A stretch of DNA of 64,000 bases, taken from NCBI GenBank assembly GCA_015657535.1, contig JADHZB010001968.1, forward strand, positions 69,386 through 133,385. The letters run 5' to 3'. The stretch's first letter is position 1. Every line of letters begins with the position of its first letter. The DNA is from Nephromyces sp. MM_2019. Taxonomy: Eukaryota; Apicomplexa; Aconoidasida; Nephromycida. Below, piece after piece: positions 1 to 11,922 of this stretch. Made by a program: the position numbers and the translations under genes. The notes beneath the pieces were generated by a model that saw only the letters and a list, made by a program, of their open reading frames with translations, ran no database searches and was not told the origin of the DNA.

Positions 1-35
1 ACAAGCTATACCTTTTGAAATATAATTTAAATCAG

Positions 36-3000
36 GTTTGAACGGAAAGAGTAATTGCCCCAACGGTTTTGAGACTGCTTTTGTAAAGCGAGTTTGCCCT
101 ATATCTGGGAAAATATTGAGTGAAACTGATGAACAAAAGTGTGGTAAATTTTGTAATAGCAAACGTGATTGCCCAAGAGACAACGAGTGCTTAAGTAATC
201 GCTTTATTTCAAAGTCAATCGATGACTTTATAATTTTCCAGAAATATAAATTCTGTGGTTGGAAAGTTCGTGAATTCCCATTTAGTAAGAGTTGATACAT
301 AAAATAAAATAATTACAAAGTAGTAATGTTAGATGGTTCGAACAAGAATCCTATCAGTATTAATGTCAAAATGCCCCAATTACTTACCAAAGTCTATCTA
401 TTTAATATATCCAAAATGTGATATTTGATTCAGCACCTTCATCTAAATGTGAGCAAGGGCAGATCAAAACCCAATTTCAAGTTGTAAACCTGAAACTAAA
501 AAAGGACCCTCCTGCATCTTTATGTATGACACCATGCTATATTGATAAACAAAAACGAATAAAAGAATGCGATCAGTCAATAGGCCAAAAATGTCTATTT
601 CAAAATGAGCTTAACAAGGTAATCTGGTTGAAGGATTTTCAAAACTCCCAAATACTTTATTTCTTTGATATCACAGATCATGAGCTTAGATGGTAATGAG
701 CTGAATGAGCATACCTACGTAACGGGTAAATCTCTATCTGATGAAATGACATGTGGTATTCCCATTCAAAATCAAAGTGAGAATTTCCACTAAAATGTTT
801 TGAGAGCTTGTGAATTCTATTATAAATGGTATATATTATAGGGAAAGTCCGATGTACATCCAAACTATCCAAATGCCATGAAGATGCAGTCTGTTTAGAA
901 GAGGAAGATTGGAGCTATAGTTGCAAGTGCAAGCCTGGTTATATAGGCAATGGTATTAAAACATTAAGAGATAAGGGGTTATCTTATGGAACAGGATGTG
1001 AAGGTAAATGGTTGAAAAAAAAAATTTGAGGATGTGTTAATTTGTTCATGTAATTTTAGATGAGGATGAGTGTCTCAATTCGCCTTGTGATCCCAATGCT
1101 ACATGTGCTAATACTCCGGGAAGCTTCGTATGTGAATGTAACTCAGGCTATGAGGGAGATGGGTTTACTTGTAAAGGTGAAACGCTCTTTCTTTTGAATA
1201 TTGTTTATACTATTTTTTATATTGTATATGTGATGTTATGATATTAATTGTAAATTATTTAAAGTATCTTAGCAAAAGTAATGTACATGTATGTGTGTAT
1301 AATTTTGAAAGTGGTTAATATAATCAAGTTATTCTCGGATTAATATATATATGTGATTTCATAATTATTTAATTGTTAGCTGAAAATCCATGCCTCCTAA
1401 CCAATTCTGAAGGAGGGAGTGGACCCTGTGGGCCTGACGCTATATGTGAAATGAGGTCTGGTGACCTTAAATGTAGGTGCGAGGGTCCTCATCGAGAAAA
1501 TTCGAGTGATACACATTGTAGAGGTAAATAATTATCTGTAGTTTAAGTGTGGCTACATAATCCAATTATGAATATTTTCTTCAAACTGTGTTACTTTTAG
1601 AGGTGGACCATTGTGCTGCTGGGTATTGTGATGAACATGCTATCTGTGCACCAGTATCAATGGATTGGCCTACTTGTCAGTGCAACCTAGGTTTCAGTGG
1701 TAATGGGATAAACGGGAATTGTGAAGGTATAGGATATATATAAACGTTTTTATGTATTACTTAATAACATAAATTAATTTGATTTAGATATTGATGAGTG
1801 TCTTGACCAAAATGGTGGATGTTCCGACACTGAAGACTGTGTAAATCAGATTGGTAAAGCACCAATTTGTAATTGTAAACCTGGTTACGAAAGAAGAGGA
1901 GCTCAATGTATTGGTAATGAAAAGCTATTTATATGCTCTTCTTGGTTAACTTTTATGTCATTATAACAAAAATCTACATATAAAATTATCAATGTAAAAT
2001 TGAATTTTGATATTTTTGTTAATTCAGTCATCGATAGGTGCAAAAATCCAAATTCTTGTGGCGAAAATATGACTTGCACCAACCAGATTAATATGGACCC
2101 AATCTGTGAATGTAAAATAGGTTATGAGAAAGTGGGAAATGACTGTATAGGTAATTAATTATATACAACATAAATAACTTGAATTGTTCATCGAAAATGT
2201 ATTGTGAAATATTCATAATCACATATATGCTGCTACACTTGAAATTATATATACATAGAATTTATTCACATGCAACTGAGTTCAAATTTACACACGAGAA
2301 TGAAACAGATAAATATTGTCTTAAATTAAAAATATTTTATTCAGTTATTGACAAGTGTAAAACAATGAATGGTGGATGCAGTGAAAACGCAACTTGTCAA
2401 AATAATGTGGCAGACAGTCCTACATGTACCTGTAAGCTCTTTTATAAAGGAGATGGTATCACTTGTGAAGGTAAAGCTATTAATATATTCCAAGGTGATT
2501 GATATTCACGTATATATAATTTTGAAACAGATATTGACGAGTGTACAGAGGTACCAAATGCATGTGGCCCAAATTCCCGTTGTGAAAATAAGATAGGAGC
2601 AGAGCATGTTTGCACATGTAAAATGGGATTTGTTGGAGATGGAAAATCTTGCACTGGTAAAATTAGGATTCTTATATAGAAAAATGAATATCTTAACAAA
2701 TAACAACTTAATTTTGTTAACTAATTATAGTTTTTGAATAAGCCTTGCTAGCTATGTAAAGATAGTCAGATAATTCTTAATAGTAGTCAATTCGAGCAAA
2801 ATGTCATAATATTATGAGTACTATGTTTTTATTGTAGATAAATGTGCCATTAACAATGGTGAATGTAGTGCCAATGCTGATTGTGAGCAACAATCTGATA
2901 GTGAGCCAAAATGTGTGTGTAAATATGGATATACAGGGGATGGAAAAAATTGCGAAGGTAAGTAAATTTAACTATGGAAAATTCAAGGTTTTAAATGTAA

Positions 3001-6000
3001 ATTTTATGATTAAACAGACATAGATGAGTGTATGATGAATAATGGTGGATGCCATGAGAATGCAATATGCTTTAATATGGAGGGAAAAGAAGCGGCTTGT
3101 GAATGTAAAGATGGTTACAAAGGAGATGGGAAGAATTGTGCTGGTATTTTGATAAATAAAAAGTACAACAAAAATGGTGAAGCATATAATTTTTAATAAT
3201 TGTAAAATTAGGTATCGATAAATGTCAAAGCAATAATGGAGGATGTGATAAAAATGCAGATTGCGAAAATATTATAGGCCAGGAACCTAATTGTAGCTGT
3301 AAATCTGGTTACACCGGTGATGGAAAGAATTGTGAAGGTAAAAATAAAATTATGTATTAGATAGATGAGATTTGTTTAGTTTGTGTATAGATATACGTGA
3401 GCAGAAGTCTTGTGTGTATTCTTGAAATACATTGAGTGTGAAATAAATCTTCAAAGTGTTTGTATAAATAAATTAATTGAGTTTTCAAGAAATTATAACT
3501 GTATGTACACCTATAATGCATATTCCGAACATGCCTTTTATATCCGATAAATTTTGTACAGATTACGATGAGTGTGAACAAGATAATGGAGGTTGTGGTC
3601 CTAATGCAGATTGTATAAATCAAATAGGAAAAAATCCTATCTGTAAGTGTAAGGAAGGATTCAGAGGTGGTTCGGGTACAGATTGCGAAGGTATTAACAG
3701 AGATTTGATAATTCCCAAAACAGATATAAATAATGAATTTTTCTATAAATAGCTGAAAATAAATGTGCAAAGGATAATGGAGGATGTAATCAACAAGCAA
3801 AATGTGAAAATCAAGCCGGACAAGATCCTAAATGTACATGTTTGGATGGATTTACAGGAGATGGGAAAGATTGCGAAGGTAATGACTAATTTAAAAAAAA
3901 ATCTTGGCTTAAATAATTATTACTTTACACTTATTGGATTACAGATATCGATGAATGCTCAGAGAGTAATGGTGGTTGCGATAAAAATGCAATTTGTACA
4001 AATCGTGTTGGAAAATTACCTATATGTCAATGTAAATCTGGTTACACGGGTGATGGTATCGATTGTAAAGGTTATCTTAATTATAAAATAATATCCTTTA
4101 TAAAAATCTTATAAAATATTTTTATAACGTTATATCAAAATATAAAATCTTCTAATATTTATTACGTAATAGTTTGATAAGTATAGAATTAGTACATCTT
4201 GAATAGATTTAAACAAGCTCCAAGTTACTTTGTGGATGTGTTTATAAGTATAGTTGCCAGAATATATGAATTTAATCTATATTTCATAGTAGCACAGATT
4301 TGACAATATTATTCGCATAAAAAAGGGTACATATTATTTATAATTTATGCAACAATGTGACTTAGATATCAATGAGTGTCTAGTTGATAACGGAGGGTGT
4401 CATAAGAATGCAGATTGTGAAAATGTAGAGGGTGGTGAAAGAGTTTGCAAATGTAAACCATTCTTCAAGGGTAATGGTATAACTTGTGAAGGTAAAGATG
4501 CCATATTATAGATCTAGTACAAATAATCATATCAACTTAACTTTTGTTCTAAAAGATATAAATGAGTGCTTGGCTAATAATGGAGGATGCCATATGGATG
4601 CTGTGTGCACTAACCAAATTGGAAAAGAGCCCCTTTGTGAATGTAAATCAGGATTTCAAGGAGATGGCAAGCAATGTGATGGTATGAATAATAAAATTTA
4701 GTTCATATAATTAAAACATAAAGCGTAAAATTGTGTCAAAAATTTTTGAATTTATTCTTTAGTTGTTGATCAATGTCAAGAAAATAATGGAGGGTGTGAT
4801 TTTAATGCTCGATGTGAAAATAAAGCTCAGAGCTCGGAACCAAACTGTGTATGTAACAAGTTTTATAAAGGAGATGGAAAACACTGTGAAGGTTAAAATG
4901 CAATAAAATTTATAGTTATAAGAATTAATCAGTTGTCTTGGAATTTTTAAATAGATATTGACGAATGCTTAACAAATAATGGTGAGTGTCATATCGAAGC
5001 AAAATGTACAAACCAAGAGGGCGCAGAGCCAATATGTAAATGTAATCCCGGTTATACTGGTGATGGGAAGGATTGTCAAGGTTAGAAGAGGTTATTATTA
5101 AGTTTATATAGTTCTAAGCAATACCTACTTTATATATAGAATATGATGAGTGTCAAGCAATGAATTGTGGGGTAAATGCATTTTGCAAAAATCAACCTGG
5201 TGTAGGACCAGTGTGTCTATGTAATCCCTTTTTTACGGGAGATGGCATGCATTGTGACGGTAAAAACAAAATGATCGGCAATTTATTTTCTATTCTTGCT
5301 ATAATTTTATGTATACACTTTAATTGAGTATAATGCAACTATGTGTATAAGTTATACTAAATGTGAGAAAAAATAGAGATAAAATGATAAATCTTCTGAT
5401 ATATGAATAATTGGATTTAGACATAGACGAATGCAGTGCTAATAATGGTAGCTGTCATGAAATGGCTGTATGTGTTAATCAAATTGGGGCAGAGCCTATT
5501 TGCAGATGTAAAGATGGATATAGTGGGGATGGTATCAATTGTGATGGTATAAATAAATATATGTTTATATGTATATAAGGTAAAAGAGAAAATGTTTGTG
5601 AATTTGTTTTGATAGATATCCTTAGGGTTGTAATTTGTAAATTAGAATGCTCTTAACTTTATATTAAATGTCTCCAGATATAGATGAATGTCTGGATAAT
5701 AATGGTGGCTGTAGCAAAGACGCTACATGTACAAATCAAATTGGGATGATACCAGATTGTAAATGTAAATCTGGTTTTACAGGAGATGGAAGAGATTGCT
5801 CAGGTAATTTGAATTAAAATATACTAAGGGAAAGGTATTATGATCTTTAAACAAATATCAGATATAAATGAATGCTTCATGGCTAATGGAGGTTGCCATA
5901 AAAATGCAAAATGTACAAATGTTATTGGTGGAGATCCAGAATGTGCATGTAACGCTGGTTATACTGGCGATGGCAAAATATGCGAAGGTGAGATAATGAA

Positions 6001-7878
6001 CCTCTGTTATTATTATACGTAAATATAGTAGGTTTTACATGGACGTTGATTAAACTATTTAGCATGTTTGTTATATCTGGATTGTGTTTAAGTGCTTGAT
6101 GTATAATGGGTATTTTGTAGGTGCAACCCTAATTTATTTAAAATTCATTTTCAGGGATTTGTAAATTTATGTTTTACATTTTATATAGATATTGATGAAT
6201 GTGCTGACCAAAATGGAGGGTGTGACACCAATGCAGATTGTACGAATCAAGAAGGAAAAGGTCCAATTTGTCAATGTAAGCAGTGGTTCACTGGTGATGG
6301 ACGAACTTGCATTGGTAAAAGTAATTGATAAATTTTGCTTCAGACTTAGAAAAAGATAAACTATGTAATGACTTATAGGTATAGATAAATGTCAAACAAG
6401 TTTGAATGACTGTCACTCTCATTCTAATTGCATTAATCAAGTTGGAGGTGACTTTACCTGTGAATGTATGGATGGATATACCGGAGATGGTCGAAATTGT
6501 GATGGTGTGTCAATTCCATATAGCCCTTAATAAATTTATATATGTAATTGTATGCTTCTATTAAATCTAATTTAGATGTTGATGAATGCCTCGAAAATAA
6601 TGGTGGATGTAGTGCTGAAGCATTTTGTATCAATCAAGAAGGAATACCACCAATATGTGAATGTAAAAATGGTTATACAGGAGATGGCAAATCTTGTATA
6701 GGTAATGTTTATCAATATAAATTATTTTTAGCGAGTCATCATTCCTAACGGTTTGCCATTAGATATTGATGAGTGTGCGCAAGGCCTGAATCCCTGTGAT
6801 AAAAATTCAGTTTGCCAAAATATGATTGGCCAAGACCCAGTGTGTACATGTAATGCAGGCTATACAGGAGATGGGAAAACATGCAGAGGTATATTAAACT
6901 TTCTGATAGTTTTGCAGGAAATGATGTTGTTAGAAAATATTGCTTATTGACAGCTATCAATCCATGTGATGATCTAACACACAATTGTGGAGATTTGGCT
7001 ACGTGTGAGTATACAAACGAAGAAAAGACTAATTATAAATGCGTATGTCAAAAGGGATACACAGGAAAAGGAACAACGCAAGAAAATGAAGGATGCAATG
7101 GTGAGATCTTGAAGTCCTGTAATTGCTCTGGATTAGAATTAAATTAACTTGTTGATAACATGAATACTTGATCAATGACAGATATTGACGAGTGTCTAGT
7201 AGACAATGGATCCTGCCATCCCGATGCACATTGCATAAATACAGAAGGTGGCTTCAAATGTGAATGTAAAAAGGGATATAATGGGAATGGCTTCTTTTGT
7301 TCAAGTAAGTTTATGAACATATATTTCTATATACAATTGTAAAACATGAGCTTGTCTGGATTCTTCTGAACGTTATTTCAGAAACTATAACAGAGAACAG
7401 AAATATTAAGGTGTGTAAAAAAATAAAATGGATATAAAGACGATATATACATTTTTATATAATTATATGTGCTTTACAGGCATACGAAAGGAAAGAAGAG
7501 TCATCCAGTAGTTTTCCATTTGTTGCAGTGGCAGGGGGTGGTGTGGCTGCCGTAGTTGCAGTAGCTGGTGCTACTCTTTTATATCGAGGAGTGCAAACAC
7601 CGTAAGACTATGAGATAGTTGTAAAAATGTTTGACACATTTAATTTATAAAATTGCTCTTTATTTTAAGACCAATGGGACCTAGTGACTTTTACTATGGT
7701 GGAGATAATGTTCAATTATTAAATGAGAGTGAGGTGAATCAGGTAGACTTTGAAGGGACCACAGGTAATCATAAAAAGTGAATGAAGCTACATTAAAACT
7801 TTTACTATGCAAACTTATATATTTTTTTGTTTTCCAGTTAAAATGGATCTAGTGGAGGATGGTGATCAATTGGATTGA
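36..7878 (+). CDS. Microneme-type adhesin with 28 EGF-like domains, type I membrane protein (5' partial)
   Basis: Continues from beyond the left edge: the first visible exon (36-284) starts after a splice acceptor in phase 1. Three Cys-containing exons (36-284, 434-618, 677-776) are followed by 28 EGF-like exons (842-7304), a short linker exon (7382-7410), a transmembrane exon (7480-7601) and tail exons (7670-7764, 7838-7878, stop TGA). About 1,467 residues are visible. Many EGF units begin D-I-D-E-C and carry NGGC and GYTGDG, the calcium-binding EGF pattern. The membrane helix is rich in Gly and Ala (VAVAGGGVAAVVAVAGAT), like rhomboid-cleaved apicomplexan adhesins. The roughly 45-residue cytosolic tail is acidic, contains FYYGG and ends GDQLD with no penultimate Trp. 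By family knowledge such proteins are stored in micronemes and bind host or partner proteins. The name of a specific MIC orthologue cannot be given; the N-terminus and signal peptide lie outside the window. Confidence 0.85.
842..7304 (+). repeat. Tandem array of 28 one-exon EGF modules, all phase 1-1
   Basis: Each EGF-like domain is one exon: 842-1003, 1060-1176, 1380-1523, 1601-1726, 1788-1913, 2028-2150, 2345-2470, 2531-2656, 2838-2957, 3018-3143, 3212-3337, 3562-3690, 3753-3878, 3945-4070, 4366-4491, 4556-4681, 4763-4891, 4955-5080, 5140-5259, 5421-5546, 5678-5803, 5862-5987, 6189-6314, 6379-6504, 6576-6701, 6763-6888, 6954-7100, 7182-7304. All lengths are multiples of three and every bounding intron is phase 1, so modules can be gained or lost without breaking frame. 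Eighteen exons are exactly 126 bases (42 codons). The introns differ in length and sequence. Confidence 0.88.
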
Positions 7879-8078
7879 AAGAGTTGTTTCAATTAAGAAA
7901 TTTTGAAAATTTATCTAGCTTTAGGGAAGAATTAGTTTCCAAATATGTTAAGAAAAATGTTTTGATTTTGTTGTTTTTGTAATTGTAAGAAAATAATAAA
8001 ATTTAAGCTTATAATTGGGTGTAATTTTTAGATATAGTTGATAGTATATTTTACATTATAATTTTTTTTTATTAGTTC

Positions 8079-8876
8079 TTAATACAGATTTTCACCCGAA
8101 ACTGAAACTGCATAAAACCCCGGGTAGCGATTTACTGAGGGATAAGATTTTTAAAAGAGAATAATTTATATATATGAATGTTAAATATAACAAATTGATG
8201 TAAGATGTAGCTCACCAAGCTTATTAAATTTTGCTACCCAAGAGTCCGCTGGTTTCATCAAACCAATCATACCTGAAAAGTTTGAGCTAGTTCGAGAAAG
8301 GACTGAGAGCCTATTACCGTCTAATCCTAATTCAGGGCAATTGGGGCAGCCATAATCACAGAACTATAATAAGATTTTGACACATAAGAAAGTGTTTGTG
8401 TCAACTTGTGCATATTTTCAAGTTTTCTTTTAATATTAGTTTAGTGTCAAAATGATAGAGAAACTCAATAAACATCCCAATAGCTTTCAAAAGAGAAGAT
8501 TTACCTGTTGTTCACTCAATATAATTCTACATTGGGTACATGCCCTGAATTTAAGGATAATTTTTTCGATATCTTCACCCAACTCTGATTTAAAGCTACG
8601 CTTTTGTCCCCTAACGAAAATAAAATAGAAGTGTTTAATATAAGTGATGTATCTGGCAAACCAAGAAGTAATTAGGAGAAGGGATTAATTACTTTGGTAT
8701 TGTTTCAATAGGAGTAGTTTGCTGACTTTCTTGAAAATCGTCTTCGTCATATTGGTCACCGACTAAGTGTTAAAAAATTTCATAATGGAGAAGTGAGTCC
8801 AGTTAATATTATTTCATATGAATAATTGTAGGTCTAAGTTATACGTTTCAAATGACTAACATATTGGTAATTCCAT
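8079..8876 (-). CDS. SPT4: Transcription elongation factor SPT4 (DSIF subunit)
   Basis: Five exons on the minus strand: 8861-8876, 8693-8762, 8505-8610, 8216-8363, 8079-8134; 131 residues, close to the usual 115-120 plus an acidic N-terminal extension of about 25. SPT4 pairs with SPT5 to form DSIF, which binds RNA polymerase II and promotes processive elongation. Seen in sequence: the zinc-ribbon pairs RACTQC and GCPNCPE, the central TSSNFSGMIGLM and DSWVAKF blocks, and the C-terminal PGFYAVSVSG, which matches the PGxYAVSV end of SPT4 very well. The start is inferred from a 16-base first exon (MELPI) whose phase joins exon 2 correctly; it is the least certain part. The gene converges on the EGF adhesin, with about 200 bases between the two stops. 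Confidence 0.86.
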
Positions 8877-9533
8877 CTTAATTTCGAGGTTTATAATTCA
8901 ATTAATTATGTGATTTATATTAGTAGCCTCTAAAAGAGAAGCATCCTTAAATTAAGTTATAATTTGTGCTGGGCAGTGCTTGGTATTTTATATAGGCAGT
9001 ACAAGTGCGTTGAATGAATAGTTAATAATGTTGACTTTGTCTTCTGTTTATAACTCCAAATAAATATATTTCTCTATATCATTTGAGTCTATATGTGTAT
9101 TTGGAATCATTAGCATATGTAAGTATTTAAACTTGATTGATTTTAAATTAAGGCAAGCATTTATTTGTCTATTTTCATAGAGCATAGATAGTATTTTACT
9201 TATTAAACTAGTTTTCATTTTAGTTTATATTCACCCTGATAAGTTCAACTTTATTCAGACAATTTTAGCACTAGCATGTTAAAAAATATAATTTGTTTTA
9301 ACTTCAATCAAAAATTTGTGTAATAACACATTAAAGCTAATTTGTATAGTATTTAATTTTAATAATTTGTGAAATTTTTTTGAATGTGCTTGTTAGATTG
9401 GTAAAGATGTAGAGTTTAGATTAGAAGTTTTAGAGTAAGTTTTTATAATATCAAAAATAGTTTCAAGTAGGTGGCTGGTTTCTTTGGATTATTCAGAGGG
9501 TTAACCTTTTTCTTCAATTATTTTAAAAAGAGT
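8877..9533. other. Intergenic, SPT4 promoter side / MED10 3' side
   Basis: About 650 bases of AT-rich DNA between the SPT4 start and the MED10 stop (both genes on the minus strand). It should hold the SPT4 promoter and MED10 3' UTR. I see no further exon, RNA gene or repeat. Confidence 0.5.
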
Positions 9534-10836
9534 TTAATTCTTTTCCTCGGTTTCGTTTCCTTTAAAAATTTCTCGAAAGGAATTATGGAAGCTCTAGTAA
9601 AAATTTTCAAATTAAATTTTAAATTAAAAAATCAAACAATAAAAACAATAAATAATAATTTCTTACGTTTAAAGCGGTTAAGGAACCTCTTATTTCATCA
9701 TTTTTTTGGACAAAGCTTTCAGCTACATTTGAATGAATCCAATCATAAGGATTTTCATAATTATCTATTGCTCTGAAATTAATTTGGGGAAAGGTATATG
9801 ATAAGACAAACTAAATCAAATTGGAAATTAACACCCTGATAAAGTTATCTTGTTAATTCTGCATGGAGATAAAAGTATACCAGGATAATCGTTATGTATC
9901 AACTCTCTTCTAGAATTGTAAAAACAAATTAAATTTCAAAACCTAAGATTCCAGTTGATTAGAGATAACATAGACTATTGTAAAATTACGTATAGAAATT
10001 ACTTTAAAAGACCAATTGGAACTGATTGTTCAAGGTAATCAGAGTTTCCTTCCTGTATGTATCGATTTAACTTTTCCAAAATTTTTTCATGATCTGATCT
10101 GTTGAAATGTCCAGAATTTATAATCTATTAAATTTATTGAATATGATAGTTGTTACTGACAGGTATTTTTTTAGTACTCGATCATCGTTGTAATTTTTCG
10201 TTGTTAATATCTTTTCAATTGCGCTGTTAGTCTTGATTACTGATGAAAGAAAAATTGTGCACATCACAATAGTGCTCGGTGCTTTTTTTTTCAGGAAAGG
10301 GGCAGAATGTACATTTTACTTATCTAAACAGTGAGTTAAAGTGATAATTGTTCACTAATTGGTTAACAAAAAGTGGTAGATTTTGTCTCGAATAATAATT
10401 TTTACCAGCTAACAAGCATTTAAATATTTTTGAATCTCGGTTCTTGTGTTTTCTTGAGGCCTTTGAGTGTTTTTTTGGAATTTCTCTTGCATTGAAAGAT
10501 TTTCCAATAGGCTATATATGTGACCAGAAAAAAGTGATTATAAAGTCTTTAGTATAAAGAGATTGGCTTAACCTTAGCATTGGTTGAACTTGTTACTGGG
10601 AAATTAAAGCCAACTCCTTTGATAGAAATATCTGACAAATCAAACATATTGTTTCGAATCTTATTATATTTATATATGTGGAATTCACGCTCACCACTGT
10701 CACTTGCAGAGGCACTCCTTGATTCCAAACGCTCGGTTTCACTCTCAGAGTTGCTGCTATGAATGTAGGAAACGATGAAAAGTTTTTAGCAGAGTTATAA
10801 AAAGTATAACCTTGAAGCAGCGTTTTTGTGATCCAT
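9534..10836 (-). CDS. MED10: Mediator complex subunit 10 (MED10/Nut2) homologue
   Basis: Eight exons: 10811-10836, 10695-10756, 10573-10631, 10406-10511, 10157-10239, 10003-10124, 9667-9772, 9534-9593; 207 residues. MED10 is a middle-module subunit of Mediator, the co-activator that links transcription factors to RNA polymerase II. The C-terminal half fits the family: a helical stretch (HEKILEKLNRYIQ), then VPIGLLKAIDNYENP, the counterpart of the conserved VP-x-E-x-x-x-ID-x-G-x-NP motif, and a helix around AESFVQKNDEIRG, where MED10 proteins have a similar ALxKNExVKG helix. The first 100 residues, Ser/Glu-rich then Lys-rich, are an extension not found in yeast or human MED10. The exon 5/6 junction uses a 32-base intron; a donor 5 bases upstream gives a slightly different joint. 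No long open frame covers the gene, so it is easily missed. Confidence 0.72.
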
Positions 10837-11922
10837 TTATTATATGTATAACTGTGCTTTGTAGGGTATATTGGCATTTATTTTGCTAAGCTTGTGGTTA
10901 CTTCACTGCCAATCAAACGTAATGAAAAGAGTTCAATTCATTCCAGAATGATTTGATTTGAGATACCTAACTAAATTGAAATCTTTAAAATGGGAATGAG
11001 CTTATCAAAAAAATTTTAAAAATTCATTTCATATTCTAGTTCAACTGGGTTTTAGATATTCTTCTTTATAGTAATCTTGTAGTAAAATGTTCACTTGTAG
11101 CACAGTGAGTATATAACTTTTGGATATAAATGTGTGTATAAATCATAAAATTGGATTGGGTTAACTTCAGTATTTATAGGTACCTGGAATTCATAATAAA
11201 TTTGTAAAATTCCTAGCGAATTTATAATTCATGTTTAGCCTACAAAATTTGGATGGCATTGATGGTAACGTAAAGAGTTCAAGCCAAATGTTAAAAATAC
11301 TTACAGGGATAGCAGAGATTCAAAACTCGCTGAAGCTTATGCCAATACTAAATGTATATAGGATACAAGAGCATATCACAAATCAATATAAATATACACA
11401 TCAAATTACTTTAAATGAAAGCAGATGTTAAGGTTGGGTAAAGGGTATACTTACTGAAGCTTACAAATGGGCCTAGTCTTAGAAACATACATCCTATTCG
11501 TAAATAGCTTGTTTGTTAGTTACCATACACGTTTAATTCAAATCTAATATCATAACTTAAACTTGATAATGATACCATCAAAAGCATAAAAGTGTTATGT
11601 AAAAGCTAGCCTTTTACAGCATTTCAGTTTCTTAACAAGTTTATTGTTGCCAAAGTATAACAAGCGTGCTTCAGCTCAGCACTATTTATATCTTATCCAT
11701 CTTAGTTTTGTTCAAAATATACATTAAGATTTACAACCTTTATATATTAGATAGTTATACAAAACTTTCTATTTCTTATCGGTTTTAAACTTAATTTACT
11801 GTATTCAAGGGATTAATTCAAGTATTCTCATAAAAAGTTAAAATAATAAAACTCTGGGATTAATAAAATATGTTTTATTAGGAAATGAAATTTTCTTAAT
11901 AAATTTTATGATTAGGTATTTT
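10837..11922. other. Intergenic region between MED10 and PDI
   Basis: About 1.1 kb. The MED10 promoter must be here, plus the PDI 3' UTR. On the minus strand near 11440-11495 there is a short ATG-initiated stretch (begins MYVSKTRPI) followed by a good GT donor, but I could not join it to a convincing downstream exon. Nothing else is supported. Confidence 0.4.

Noticed and set aside
320..350. TTCGAA-containing stretch resembling a tRNA T-loop
   Set aside because: Lies in an intron of the EGF gene; no acceptor, D or anticodon stems can be formed around it.
3357..3800. 147-codon minus-strand frame
   Set aside because: Antisense to two EGF exons and their intron; the plus strand clearly encodes EGF modules.
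9471..9776. 101-codon open frame on the plus strand
   Set aside because: It is the antisense shadow of MED10 exons 7-8; the minus strand has correct splice sites and a family match, the plus frame is Phe/Leu/Asn-rich with neither.
10593..10877. 94-codon minus-strand frame as a separate gene
   Set aside because: It reads through MED10 introns in the wrong frame; spliced exons in another frame give a coherent protein.
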